This document shows, in pieces, positions 1 to 8,047 of a DNA stretch of 41,988 bases. The translations under genes were made by a program, and so were the position numbers. This DNA comes from DATLGB01 sp035540675. Lineage in GTDB: Bacteria; Actinomycetota; Thermoleophilia; Solirubrobacterales; Solirubrobacteraceae. How positions within the stretch are numbered: position 1 is the first letter of the stretch; the number at the start of each line of letters is the position of its first letter. The stretch lies in NCBI GenBank assembly GCA_035540675.1, contig DATLGB010000202.1:1-41988 (forward strand). The letters are read 5' to 3'. A model generated the notes under the pieces. That model was not told the DNA's origin. It saw nothing but the letters and a program-made list of their open reading frames with translations, and made no database searches.

Positions 1-569
1 GCGCTGTTGAGCGCGGCGAGCTTGTTGTCGTTGGGCGGGATGACCGTGGCCCAGTACTCGCGGATCAGGTCCTCGTGCTCCTTGAGCGCCGAGTCCATGT
101 CCATAAAGATCACGCCCTGCTTCTCGAGCTCCTCGTTGACCTGGTGGTAGACCGACTCGGACTCGTACTGGGCGCCGACGCCGGCGAGGAACTTGCGCTC
201 GGCCTCCGGGATGCCCAGGCGGTCGAAGGTGTTCTTGATGTCCTCGGGGACGTCGTCCCAGGTGCGGCTGGCCTTCTCGGAGGCGCGGACGAAGTAGTGG
301 ATGTTGTCGTAGTCGACCTCGGCCAGCATGGGCGAGCCCCAGGTGGGCTGGGGGCGGCTGAGGAAGTGGTCGAGCGCCTTGAGGCGGAACTCGAGCATCC
401 ACTCGGGCTCGTTCTTGTGCTTGGAGAGGTGCAGGACCGTGTCGCGGGTCAGGCCCTTCGGCGCCTTGTACAGGTAGTTCTCGGCGTCGTGGAAGCCGAA
501 GCGCTCCTTGTAGTCCGCGTTGATGTCCTTCAGGGACTCCTGCTCGGCGAGGATCTCGGGAGTGCTCAT
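1..569 (-). CDS. sufB: SufB, Fe-S cluster assembly scaffold (N-terminal 189 residues; 3' end outside window)
   Basis: SufB is the core scaffold of the SufBCD complex, on which Fe-S clusters are built with sulfur from SufS/SufU and ATP from SufC. The visible reading frame starts at an ATG (567-569) and runs off the left edge without a stop. It begins MSTPEILAEQESLKDINADY and carries the family's N-terminal features: YKERFGFHD, a KGLT segment, NEPEWMLEFRLKAL, and YESESVYHQV with GVIFMDMDSAL. The start lies 4 bases after the Rieske gene stop, so the two are probably co-transcribed and translationally coupled. Family knowledge: full-length SufB is about 470 residues, so more than half is missing here. 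sufD may follow outside the window. Identification is secure. Confidence 0.95.
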   Translation of the reverse strand, partial: MSTPEILAEQESLKDINADYKERFGFHDAENYLYKAPKGLTRDTVLHLSKHKNEPEWMLEFRLKALDHFLSRPQPTWGSPMLAEVDYDNIHYFVRASEKASRTWDDVPEDIKNTFDRLGIPEAERKFLAGVGAQYESESVYHQVNEELEKQGVIFMDMDSALKEHEDLIREYWATVIPPNDNKLAALNS

Positions 570-573
570 GCGG

Positions 574-891
574 TCAGTCCACCTCGACTCGGATCATTTC
601 GCCCTCGACGACGACCGGGAAGGTGTCGACGGGGACGTAGGCAGGCAAATTCAGGGGTCGGCCGGTGCGCAGGTCGAACAGCGACCCGTGGCGTGGGCAC
701 TCGACGACGCACTTCTCCAGGTCGATCTTCCCCTCGAAGAGGATCCCGTTGTCGTGGCTGCAGCGATCCTCGATGGCGAGGATGTCGCCGTCGCAGTTGA
801 CGACGCCGATCTCGAAGTCCTCGACCTCGACGATCCGGCGCGTGCCGGGCGGGAGATCGGAGACGGGGCAGATGTCGACGAGGGGGCTCAT
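574..891 (-). CDS. Rieske [2Fe-2S] ferredoxin-like protein of the suf locus
   Basis: This is a 105-residue soluble Rieske protein of the kind that serves as the ferredoxin component of non-haem oxygenases and is often found inside actinobacterial suf operons. The cluster ligands are all present: C44-x-H46 (CSH) and C65-x2-H68 (CPRH, followed by GSLFDLRTG). There is no signal peptide or membrane segment, so it is cytoplasmic. It lies directly upstream of sufB with a 4-base gap. An electron-transfer or cluster-carrier role in Suf biogenesis is inferred from context, not shown. The ATG at 889-891 lacks a strong Shine-Dalgarno. The leader contains a perfect inverted repeat (907-931) and a TACACT -10-like hexamer (940-945). 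Confidence 0.9.
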   Translation of the reverse strand: MSPLVDICPVSDLPPGTRRIVEVEDFEIGVVNCDGDILAIEDRCSHDNGILFEGKIDLEKCVVECPRHGSLFDLRTGRPLNLPAYVPVDTFPVVVEGEMIRVEVD

Positions 892-906
892 GTGCGGCTT
901 GGCATC

Positions 907-931
907 AAGTCCGACCGTGGAGGTCGGACTT
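907..931. promoter_or_regulatory. 10-5-10 inverted repeat in the Rieske-sufB leader, candidate Rrf2 operator
   Basis: A perfect inverted repeat has arms AAGTCCGACC and GGTCGGACTT separated by 5 bases. It sits 16 bases upstream of the Rieske start codon, just downstream of a TACACT hexamer. A diverged copy with the same 10-5-10 geometry lies at 12070-12094 in the promoter of the Rrf2-sufC-sufS unit. It could instead be a transcript hairpin ending the metalloprotease gene (stop at 976), but it has no U-tract. Confidence 0.6.
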
Positions 932-939
932 CCCCTCGA

Positions 940-945
940 AGTGTA
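940..945 (-). promoter_or_regulatory. -10-like hexamer TACACT for Rieske-sufB
   Basis: Read on the minus strand, TACACT fits the actinobacterial TAnnnT -10 pattern. A start about 7 bases downstream would give a leader of roughly 40 bases containing the inverted repeat at 907-931. No experimental support. Confidence 0.4.
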
Positions 946-975
946 GCGGTGGGGTGGACCGCGATCGGGCCCGCC

Positions 976-3900
976 TCACCCCCTCGGGACGCTGAGCGGC
1001 AGCTCGATCCGGGCCTTCCCCGCGGACAGGGCGAGCGTGAGCGCTAGCGGCGCCGTTCCGCGCTTGACCTTGACGCGGACGCGGCGCGCGCGGCGCGAGA
1101 CCCGGAAGGTCTGCCGCCCGATGCGCAGGCGGGCCGGCACGGTCGTCGCCACCCGCAGCACCAGCCGCTTGCTGCTCGGCGCGAGCGTCTTCGGGGCGTC
1201 GACGCGCAGGAACCGCGGCGCGTCGCCGAGCACCTTGACCTTCACGCGCGCCGTCGCCTTGCGACCGGACCTGTCGCGCGCGACGAGGCGGATCGTGCGG
1301 GTCCCCGCCGGCAGGCCGGAAACGGTGGTGCGCTCGCCGCGGCCGATCCGGCGCTTGCCCGCGAACCAGCGCAGCCGCTTGCCGCGAATTGCCTTCCCGC
1401 GGTCGTCGCTCGCCGTGCCGGAGAGGTACAGCGCCGCGCTGTTGCGGATCTGGGCGCGCGCGGCCGGCGCCAGGATCTCCACGGTCGGCTTGCGCCCCAC
1501 GGCGCGGAAGCGCCTGGAGACCGCGACCGCCTCGCGGAAGCCGTCGTTGACCCGCACGCGCACGCGCGCACGGCGCGAGCCCGCGAACAGCGTGCTCGGC
1601 AGCCGGACGCCGTTCTCGCTGGGCTCGAGCGCGATCGGCCGCCACGTGCGGCCGTCGTCGAACGAGTAGTCGACCTTCGCCCGCAGCTCGCCGCCGTCGG
1701 CGTCCGTGGCGCGCCAGCGCACCGTCACAGTGGCGCCGCGGCCAACGGTCGCCTTCCTGCGCGGCGAGAGGATCCGGACCTTCGGCGCGCTCGGACTCGC
1801 GGTGCGCGTCGCGACCACGGTGCCGTCGCGGACGATGGCGACGCCGGCCGCGCCGGCGGCCGGCACCTCGCCCTTCAGCGCCTGCTCGCCCGGCACGCCG
1901 TCGGCGACGTCGATCGCGGCCAGCGGCGCCTCGGCGAGCGTCTGGCCCGCCGCGCCAACCGCGCGCAGGACGTACGTCGACCCGCCCGCGGGCACCTTCT
2001 CGCGGAAGCCGGGCTTTACCGCCTGGATCTGCACGCCCGACGCCGTGGAGGCGACGGCGAGCACGCGCAGCGTGCGCTGCGACGCGGCGATCGAGGCGGT
2101 GGCGGCCGCGGCCTTGCCCTTGGACTCGTGCTGCATGCGCAGCCACTGCAGGTTGCGCCGCCAGCCCTCGGGCGCCGTCCACGACCCGCGCGGGTCGCGG
2201 CCGGGGCGGCAGTAGGACATGTTGTCGAACACGAACGGCGTGTAGTCGCTCACCGCCACCGGCGGGTAGCTCTGGAGCCGCGGGCCGCCGAGGGCGAAGG
2301 ACGCCACGGTCTGGTAGCGGCCGTTGCCCGGGAGGTCGGGGAGGCGGCGGTCGATGCCGACGCCCTGCACGAACCCCCAGCCCGATCCGTCGACCAGCTC
2401 CGGCCCGCTGCCGAGCTGCGTGTTGCCGCTCTTGTCGCCGCAGGTCTCGACGCCGTGCGAGTGCCAGCGCCCGAAGCCGTGCATCACCTCGTGGGCGACG
2501 GAGTCGGGCCGGCTCCACGTCCCGACGCCCACCGGGTCCCAGAAGTCGTGGTGCATGTAGCCGTACATCACGCCGCCGGTGGTGATCTCCGGGCCGTGCA
2601 CGCCGATGACGATGTCGCCGCACAGCTCACGGTCGGCGCAACCGCCCTTGGCGTCGTCGGCGTAGTCGTCGAGCCGGCTGCGGACCTCGTCCTTGCGATC
2701 GTCGGCCGCCTCCTTGCGCTCGTCCTCGGTGCCTTTGTCCGGGTACTCGTCGAGGACGTCGCTGACGTCGATCTGGCCGTACCACTGCGTGCGGTTGAAG
2801 CGCAGCGCCCCGTCGGCGAGCGGAAGCACGGCCTCGAGGAAGGAGAAGACGTCGCGCGGGAGCGGCCAGCGGCTCGGATGGAGATCCTTGCCCGGCAGGT
2901 AGTACCCGATGGCCCGCCCCGGTTCGAGGTTCTCCTTCTTCGTCCAGAGCCGCGCGGTGCCGAGCCACAGCTCGCCCGTGTTCACGAACGGAATGCCCGC
3001 GAGGGTCATCGTGTTGTTGAGCGCGCACTGGCTGGTCGTGCACTCGCTCTGCGGGTACAGGATCGGGTCGTCCTGCTCGACGAGGGTGGCCTTCAGCGAC
3101 AGCCCGCCGGCCTTCGTCCACGCCGGCGGCAGGGTGAAGGTGAACGCCGCCTCGGGATCGGCGCGCCTGGCGAGGCTGACGACCGGGCTGCCGGGCCTCA
3201 GCACGCGCGGCCCTTCCTCGGGCAGCAGCGGGCCGCCGGCGAGCTCCTTGCCGCCGCGGAAGCCGCGCAGCTCGACGAGATGCGGCGGGCTGTCGGAGCC
3301 GGGCTGCGTGTTGGCGAACACGCGCACGATCGTGCGCGAGTTCCGGACCATCTCGACGCCGTTGTAGGGCATCGGCGCCGCGAGGTCGGTGCGCGGCGGC
3401 AGCGATGCCATCTTCGTGCAGTTGCTGCGCTGTTCTTCGAGCGTCAGCGGGGTCATCGGGTCGTTGGAGAACGCGTGGCACACCTCGTGCTCGCGCTGGA
3501 CCGCCTGCAGGATGTCGATCCCGACGATGCGGGCGTCGTAGCGGCCGATGACGTTGAGCCGGAAGTGCGCGGTCTTGGTGATCCCGCCCTCCGTCGCGGT
3601 CACGCGGACCTGCTGGTTCTCGACGGCGGGAGTCCCTTCCGGAGCATGCAGGCGCAGAACGGAGCTGTCGCCGGGCGCCGGGTCCGGCTCGAGGGACGAC
3701 TGCACGCCCGACGGCAGGAGGTCGACGCTCAGGTCGATCGGCCCGGCCGAGCCGTTGAAGCGCGAGAACCGGATCGGGATCTGGATGGTGCCGCCCTGGG
3801 TGATGGCGGGGGCGCCGAAGAAGCCGTTGAGGTCGAGCGTCACGTTGAAGTCGGGCGGCGGCGCCTGCGACGGGTCGTCCGGGACCTCGAAGGAGATGTC

Positions 3901-4416
3901 GTCGACCATGTACCGGCCGGGGTCGATCTGGAAGTAGGCGATGTCCGCCTTCGCGCGGTCCACCCGCAGCTCCCTCCATCCCTCGCCGCTGGTCTGCTCG
4001 ACCGTCTTGAGGAGCTTCTGGTTGACGTCGTAGACGCTCAGCGACGCGCCGCCGTAGGTCCATAGGCTCACGTACGGCGTCGTGTAGGTGAGTCTGGCCG
4101 CCGCCACCGAGTGCGGGAACTCGTTGCACTGGCAGAACGTCGTGGCGCCGTGCGGCGCCGAGCGCGGCGGCTGGCCGAACGGCCCGGCGTCGTCGACCAC
4201 AGGCCGGTGGTCGCTCGACGCCTCGAAGAAGGTCTTGCTCGATTCGGAGTACTCGAGGCCGAAGACGATGCCCCGGTCCTTGTACTGGTCGGTGAGCTCG
4301 GTGTGGAGCGGCAGGTCGTCGAACGTGATGACCTGGGTCTTGGCATGCGAGGCGGCCGGCGCGAACAGCGCCACGAGCATGCCGAGCAGAAGGTTCCGAC
4401 CGATCCGAGCGCGCAA
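976..4416 (-). CDS. Secreted metzincin-type zinc metalloprotease with C-terminal Ig-like domains
   Basis: A 1146-residue exported protein. Residues 1-25 form a signal peptide (RIGR n-region, hydrophobic core, cleavage after SHA). The catalytic core carries the full metzincin zinc motif HExxHxxGxxH at residues 642-652 (HEVMHGFGRWH) and a downstream Met-turn (NMSYC, Met about 733). A second Cys (VETCGD) follows the zinc site closely. The N-terminal part (about 26-180) looks like a jelly-roll or lectin-like domain starting ITFDDLP. The C-terminal third contains at least two Ig-like modules (ILSPRRKATV..., VEILAPAARA...) and a basic tail. The start is a TTG at 4414-4416, chosen because GGGAG sits 6 bases upstream and the signal peptide begins there. 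A -35/-10 pair (TTGCTT, 18 bases, TACGTT) lies at 4464-4493. The substrate is unknown. Zinc protease activity is well supported by motif only. Confidence 0.8.
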   Translation of the reverse strand: MRARIGRNLLLGMLVALFAPAASHAKTQVITFDDLPLHTELTDQYKDRGIVFGLEYSESSKTFFEASSDHRPVVDDAGPFGQPPRSAPHGATTFCQCNEFPHSVAAARLTYTTPYVSLWTYGGASLSVYDVNQKLLKTVEQTSGEGWRELRVDRAKADIAYFQIDPGRYMVDDISFEVPDDPSQAPPPDFNVTLDLNGFFGAPAITQGGTIQIPIRFSRFNGSAGPIDLSVDLLPSGVQSSLEPDPAPGDSSVLRLHAPEGTPAVENQQVRVTATEGGITKTAHFRLNVIGRYDARIVGIDILQAVQREHEVCHAFSNDPMTPLTLEEQRSNCTKMASLPPRTDLAAPMPYNGVEMVRNSRTIVRVFANTQPGSDSPPHLVELRGFRGGKELAGGPLLPEEGPRVLRPGSPVVSLARRADPEAAFTFTLPPAWTKAGGLSLKATLVEQDDPILYPQSECTTSQCALNNTMTLAGIPFVNTGELWLGTARLWTKKENLEPGRAIGYYLPGKDLHPSRWPLPRDVFSFLEAVLPLADGALRFNRTQWYGQIDVSDVLDEYPDKGTEDERKEAADDRKDEVRSRLDDYADDAKGGCADRELCGDIVIGVHGPEITTGGVMYGYMHHDFWDPVGVGTWSRPDSVAHEVMHGFGRWHSHGVETCGDKSGNTQLGSGPELVDGSGWGFVQGVGIDRRLPDLPGNGRYQTVASFALGGPRLQSYPPVAVSDYTPFVFDNMSYCRPGRDPRGSWTAPEGWRRNLQWLRMQHESKGKAAAATASIAASQRTLRVLAVASTASGVQIQAVKPGFREKVPAGGSTYVLRAVGAAGQTLAEAPLAAIDVADGVPGEQALKGEVPAAGAAGVAIVRDGTVVATRTASPSAPKVRILSPRRKATVGRGATVTVRWRATDADGGELRAKVDYSFDDGRTWRPIALEPSENGVRLPSTLFAGSRRARVRVRVNDGFREAVAVSRRFRAVGRKPTVEILAPAARAQIRNSAALYLSGTASDDRGKAIRGKRLRWFAGKRRIGRGERTTVSGLPAGTRTIRLVARDRSGRKATARVKVKVLGDAPRFLRVDAPKTLAPSSKRLVLRVATTVPARLRIGRQTFRVSRRARRVRVKVKRGTAPLALTLALSAGKARIELPLSVPRG

Positions 4417-4463
4417 GGTGTCTCCCAGGTAGGCGCCCGGTCCTGCACCGGGTCGACGACGCC

Positions 4464-4493
4464 AACGTATCCGGACGGCGCGTCAGAAAGCAA
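4464..4493 (-). promoter_or_regulatory. Promoter of the metalloprotease gene
   Basis: On the minus strand, TTGCTT, an 18-base spacer and TACGTT form a plausible housekeeping promoter. Transcription would start near 4457 and leave a leader of about 40 bases with a Shine-Dalgarno. The 16-base core CGTCCGGATACGTTGG (4462-4477) recurs exactly at 36881-36896, upstream of treZ. Confidence 0.5.
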
Positions 4494-4635
4494 GTGCCGT
4501 CCGGCGGGGCGAGGCGCCCGCGCGGGCCGGCCGCAGTCGTCGGAGCCCTGCCCGGGCGTGTTCCAGCACTACGAGAAGCGGGTGCACGTCTGGTACCGCG
4601 TCAGGAACGACCGCGCCGGCACGACTACCGAAGCG

Positions 4636-5340
4636 ATGCCGCTCGACCTCACCTCCGCCTTCGCCGACGCCATCGTCCTCGACCGCCCCGTCCTGCGGAT
4701 CTCCTACGACGCCGATCTCGACTTCCTCACGGCGCTCGTGCCGGGTCAGGTGATCGACGGGCAGCTCGCGGACGAGGTGGAGGCGCTCGTCGACGAACGG
4801 GCGTGGCTGTACTTCCGCGGCTCGGACGGTCCGCTGATCGGCTTCGGGGTCGCGGAGGCCTTCGCGGTCGAGCCGGAGGCCCCGCTCTGGGAAGGGCCGC
4901 GCTTCCACGTGCCCTCGCTCGCGCTGCGCGCCGCCTGCGCCGGCGAGATCCTCCTCGCCGCGCGACACGCGATCAGCGGGTCGACGCCGGACGTCGCCTT
5001 CTTCGACTCCGCGGTCGCCGCCGGAACACAGGGGGACTGGGACGGCGCCGATTTCCATTGGCGCTGCTGCCTGGAGTGCGGCGAGATGCGCGCCCACTAC
5101 GGGCTCGGCTACACGCTGGTGGAGCTCGGGCGCCCGCAGGAGGCGCTCGGGCACCTGATGGCCTACACCGAGATCTGCCCGCGCAACGCCTGGGCTTGGG
5201 TCTGGCGCGGACGCGCCGCGCACGCGGCCGGCGACGCCGCCGAGGCGGCCGCCTGCTACCGCCGCGCCATCGCCTGCGAGCAGGAGGGCTCCTACGCGAC
5301 GGACGCCGAGGAGCTGCTCGCCGAGCTCGAGGACGCCTGA
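4636..5340 (+). CDS. TPR-containing protein of unknown function
   Basis: A 234-residue cytoplasmic protein. The first part (LRISYDADLDFLTALVPG) resembles the short beta-rich DUF2283 style of domain, with the pattern YDxDxDxLxA followed by a hydrophobic strand and an IGFGVAEA segment. The C-terminal 90 residues hold tetratricopeptide-like helices (GLGYTLVELGRPQEALGHL, then AAHAAGDAAEAAACYRRAI). A CCLECGE cluster at the junction could bind metal, but only three cysteines are present. The start is uncertain. I used the ATG at 4636, but in-frame GTGs at 4582 and 4558 would add 18 or 26 residues with similar composition. The stop is 1 base from the stop of the convergent gene. Function is not recognised. 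Confidence 0.65.
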   Translation: MPLDLTSAFADAIVLDRPVLRISYDADLDFLTALVPGQVIDGQLADEVEALVDERAWLYFRGSDGPLIGFGVAEAFAVEPEAPLWEGPRFHVPSLALRAACAGEILLAARHAISGSTPDVAFFDSAVAAGTQGDWDGADFHWRCCLECGEMRAHYGLGYTLVELGRPQEALGHLMAYTEICPRNAWAWVWRGRAAHAAGDAAEAAACYRRAIACEQEGSYATDAEELLAELEDA

Positions 5341-5341
5341 C

Positions 5342-5830
5342 TCACCGCGCCGGACGCCGGCGGCGGGCGAGCACGAGCCCGAGCGCCGCGACGGGGGCGG
5401 CGGCCAGCAGCGGCCACGGCGGTCGGCCGTCGCCGGGCGCCGGCGCGGCGGCGGCGGCGGGCACGCGCAGCGGCGGCTCGACCGCGAGGAACCGCTGCGG
5501 GTCCCGCGGGTCGAAGCCCTCCAGCGAGATCCGGTAGCTCCCCGCCGCCGGCAGGCGCACGCGCGCGACCCACTCGCCGTTGCCGCGCATCCGCGCCGGC
5601 GCGCGCACCTCGCGCGCGTCGGACGAGAGCCGGACGACCGGCCGCGCGTCGTAGAGCAGCAGGACGGTGTCGTTGGGCGCGAGCAGCACGAAGCGCGCCG
5701 CCCACGTCTCGCCCGCGCGCAGCCCGTCCGGGATCGAGCGCCACTCGACGCGCAGGCTGTCGTGGATGCCTTTGGCCGGCGCGGCGGCGGGGAGCGCGAG
5801 CAGGATCAGGACGGCGAGCAGGGGGCGCAT
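5342..5830 (-). CDS. Membrane-anchored exported protein with YtkA/FixH-like beta-sandwich domain
   Basis: A 162-residue protein. It has a signal peptide (MRPLLAVLILLALPAAAPAKG), an Ig-like beta domain (about 25-125) and a C-terminal hydrophobic helix (LLAAAPVAALGLVLA) followed by RRRRPAR, an arrangement expected for outward-facing membrane anchoring. The motif around NGEWVARVRLPAAGSYRIS matches the conserved end of YtkA-like domains, which are often found near copper proteins, though no copper ligands are obvious here. I chose the ATG at 5828-5830 because it begins the signal peptide. The gene converges on the TPR gene with a 1-base gap and diverges from the lipoprotein gene. The domain call is tentative. 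Confidence 0.65.
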   Translation of the reverse strand: MRPLLAVLILLALPAAAPAKGIHDSLRVEWRSIPDGLRAGETWAARFVLLAPNDTVLLLYDARPVVRLSSDAREVRAPARMRGNGEWVARVRLPAAGSYRISLEGFDPRDPQRFLAVEPPLRVPAAAAAPAPGDGRPPWPLLAAAPVAALGLVLARRRRPAR

Positions 5831-5905
5831 GTCGCGGGTACACCGGCAGTCAGGCGCGGGTTCCGACCGTGCCGGCAGACCCAAGGGCGGAACAGGAGCT
5901 GACGG

Positions 5906-6118
5906 ATGCGTAGACGGGTGGCCCTACTGACCGCGGCGGCGCTCGCGCTGCCGTTCGCTGCGTGCGGCGAGGACGCGCCGACCGCCGAGGAGTTCTGCGA
6001 CGAGCGCGGCGGCATCAACGAGGCGACGCTGCAGCCCAACGGCGACGCGGAGTGCATGGACGGCACGAAGTACGAGGCCGCCGAGCAGGCCGCCTCCACG
6101 GGCAACGGGCGCGCATGA
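5906..6118 (+). CDS. Small secreted lipoprotein, unknown function
   Basis: A 70-residue protein with an arginine-rich n-region (MRRR), a hydrophobic core and a lipobox LPFAAC, so it is expected to be lipidated on the Cys at about residue 20. The mature part is about 50 residues, acidic and polar. It has two further cysteines (EEFCDERGG, DAECMDG) that could form a disulfide. GGAG sits about 10 bases before the ATG. Its TGA overlaps the ATG of the DUF2252 gene (ATGA at 6115-6118), so the two are translationally coupled. No family is recognised beyond a generic Cys-containing DUF333-like look (GGINEATLQPNGDAECMDG). Confidence 0.75.
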   Translation: MRRRVALLTAAALALPFAACGEDAPTAEEFCDERGGINEATLQPNGDAECMDGTKYEAAEQAASTGNGRA

Positions 6119-7470
6119 CCGACGAGGTCCGCGACCTGGCGCGCGACGGCGACGCCCGTCGGGGCGAGCTGGTGGAGGTGCTGGCCGAGGCGTTCGCGCC
6201 GCTGATCGAGGCCGACCCGCGCGCCTTCCGGCGCAAGTTCCGCAAGATGGCGGCCGATCCGTTCGCCTTCTACCGGGGCAGCGCGCCGCTGTTCTACGCC
6301 GACGTCGTTCGCGTCGAGGACCCGTGGGCGGACGAGCGCACGCGCCGGGTGTGGATCCAGGGCGACCTGCACGCGGAGAACTTCGGCACCTACATGAACT
6401 CCGCCGGGCTGCTGGTGTTCGACGTCAACGACTTCGACGAGGCCTACGTCGGCCACTTCACCTGGGACCTGCGGCGGATGGCGGCGAGCCTGGCGCTGAT
6501 CGGCTTCTCGAAGGCCTTCTCCGACGAGACGATCGGCGAGCTGATCCGCACGTACGCGCGCGCCTACGTCGAGCAGGTGGTCGCGTTCCACGAGGGCGAG
6601 CGCGACGAGGAGTTCCGCCTGGCGCTGGACAACACCTCCGGCGTGCTGCGCGAGGTCCTGCGCCGCGCGCGCCTGTCGACGCGGATCGCGCTGCTGGAGG
6701 ATCTGACCACGATCGAGGGCGAGGAGCGCCGCTTCGTCGAGGGCGGCGGCTCGCAGCGCCTCGACGACGGCGAGCGTGAAGCGGTCGAGGACGCCTACGG
6801 CCGCTACCTGGAGACCATCCCGGAGGTCAAGCGCCAGCTGTCGGTCTCCTACGCGGTCAAGGACGTCGTCGGCCGCAGCGGGTTCGGCATCGGCAGCGCC
6901 GGGCTACCGGCCTACAACCTGCTGATCGAGGGTCGCTCGCAGGCGCTCGAGAACGACGTCGTGCTGTCGATGAAGCAGGCCAACGTCGCCGCCCCCAGCC
7001 GCGCGTTCGACGACGCACGCGTGGCCGACTACTTCGAGCACCAGGGCCACCGCACCGCGGTCTCCCAGCGCGCGCTGCAGGCGCACGCCGACCCGTGGCT
7101 GGGCTGGACCGAGCTCGACGGCGTCGGCCAGATCGTCAAGGAGCTCTCGCCCTACGAGGCCGACCTGTCGTGGGACCACCTGACCGAGCCGCAGGAGATC
7201 CTGCCGCTGCTGTGCGAGCTCGGGCGCGCGACGGCCAAGATCCACTGCGTCTCCGACGCGGGTTCGGAGCAGACGCTCGTCGAGTTCCAGACCGAGGAGG
7301 CGATCGCCGCGGTGATCGGCGACCGCGCGGACGAGTTCGCCGACGAGCTCGCGTCGTTCGGGATGGCGTACGGGACGCTGGCGCGCGACGACCACCGCCG
7401 GTTCGTCGACGCCTTCCGCAACCGGGAGATCCCGGGCGTGCCCGACGAGTGGCTCGAGCAGGAGCGCTGA
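6115..7470 (+). CDS. DUF2252 family protein
   Basis: A 451-residue cytoplasmic protein of the DUF2252 family, common in actinobacteria and of unknown function. The fold is kinase-like (aminoglycoside phosphotransferase type). The motif GDLHAENFG is followed by FDVNDFDEA, which corresponds to the catalytic-loop and metal-binding motifs of that fold. An N-terminal signature (MAADPFAFYRGSAPLFY) and VKDVVGRSGFGIGSAGL are typical of the family. Small-molecule phosphotransfer is a reasonable inference but unproven. The start ATG (6115) overlaps the stop of the lipoprotein gene. The gene converges on sufU with a 6-base gap. Confidence 0.9.
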   Translation: MTDEVRDLARDGDARRGELVEVLAEAFAPLIEADPRAFRRKFRKMAADPFAFYRGSAPLFYADVVRVEDPWADERTRRVWIQGDLHAENFGTYMNSAGLLVFDVNDFDEAYVGHFTWDLRRMAASLALIGFSKAFSDETIGELIRTYARAYVEQVVAFHEGERDEEFRLALDNTSGVLREVLRRARLSTRIALLEDLTTIEGEERRFVEGGGSQRLDDGEREAVEDAYGRYLETIPEVKRQLSVSYAVKDVVGRSGFGIGSAGLPAYNLLIEGRSQALENDVVLSMKQANVAAPSRAFDDARVADYFEHQGHRTAVSQRALQAHADPWLGWTELDGVGQIVKELSPYEADLSWDHLTEPQEILPLLCELGRATAKIHCVSDAGSEQTLVEFQTEEAIAAVIGDRADEFADELASFGMAYGTLARDDHRRFVDAFRNREIPGVPDEWLEQER

Positions 7471-7476
7471 CGCCCG

Positions 7477-7920
7477 CTACTGCTGCGGGACGGCCTCGCC
7501 GGCCTCGGCGGCGCTGGCGGGCGTCTCGCTCTCCCAGCTCGCCGGCTGGCCCAGGCCCGCCGACTTGAGCACCTTCAGCGACAGCAGCGCGCACTTCATG
7601 CGCGTCGCGGAGATGTCGATGCCGAGGAGGTCGAGCACGAACGACTTGTCGAGGCGGATCAGCTCGTCCACGGACATGCCGATCACCTCGTCGGAGGTCA
7701 TCGACGCGGCGGCCTGCGAGATCGCGCAGCCGTGGCCGGAGAAGGCGACGTCGACGACCCTGCCGTCCTGCACGCGCAGCTGGACCTTGAGCTCGTCGCC
7801 GCAGAGCGGGTTCGTGTCCTCGAACTCCAGGTCCGGATCGGGCAGCTCCCCCCAGTGATGGGGCCGCTTGTAGTGCTCGAGGATCTGCTCGCGATACAGG
7901 TCGTCCATCTGCTCGTTCAC
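7477..7920 (-). CDS. sufU: SufU, zinc-dependent sulfur-transfer protein
   Basis: SufU accepts persulfide sulfur from the cysteine desulfurase SufS and passes it to the SufBCD scaffold in Gram-positive and actinobacterial Suf systems. The zinc ligands and acceptor site are present: C40 and D42 (NPLCGDE), C65 (GHGCAIS) and C110 (RMKCALL). The family insertion between C65 and C110 is also present. The 147-residue length is normal. The C-terminal 20 residues are a variable acidic tail. Two starts are possible: GTG at 7918-7920 or ATG at 7906-7908, which begins MDDLYREQILEHYK as in most relatives. A TAAGGT hexamer (7921-7926) immediately upstream would favour a leaderless message starting near the ATG. 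Unlike most actinobacterial suf operons, it is separated from sufS by three opposite-strand genes. Confidence 0.92.
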   Translation of the reverse strand: MNEQMDDLYREQILEHYKRPHHWGELPDPDLEFEDTNPLCGDELKVQLRVQDGRVVDVAFSGHGCAISQAAASMTSDEVIGMSVDELIRLDKSFVLDLLGIDISATRMKCALLSLKVLKSAGLGQPASWESETPASAAEAGEAVPQQ

Positions 7921-8047
7921 ACCTTAGGTGGTCCGCAGCCAACGTCTGCGCGCCTGAACCGCCCGCGTTCGGACGGCCGCAGGATTCAGCCGCGCGAAAC
8001 GGGGCAGCGCGACTTCAACGCGAAAATCCCCAACACGTGGAGGCGTG

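Noticed and set aside
4111..4635. Longer N-terminus for the TPR protein
   Set aside because: The upstream frame overlaps the metalloprotease 5' end and its promoter, and is Arg-rich shadow sequence.
7921..7931. CACCTAAGGTG palindrome before sufU as a third Rrf2 site
   Set aside because: It does not share the CCGACC arm core or the 10-5-10 geometry of the other two sites. It may be a chance palindrome around the TAAGGT hexamer.
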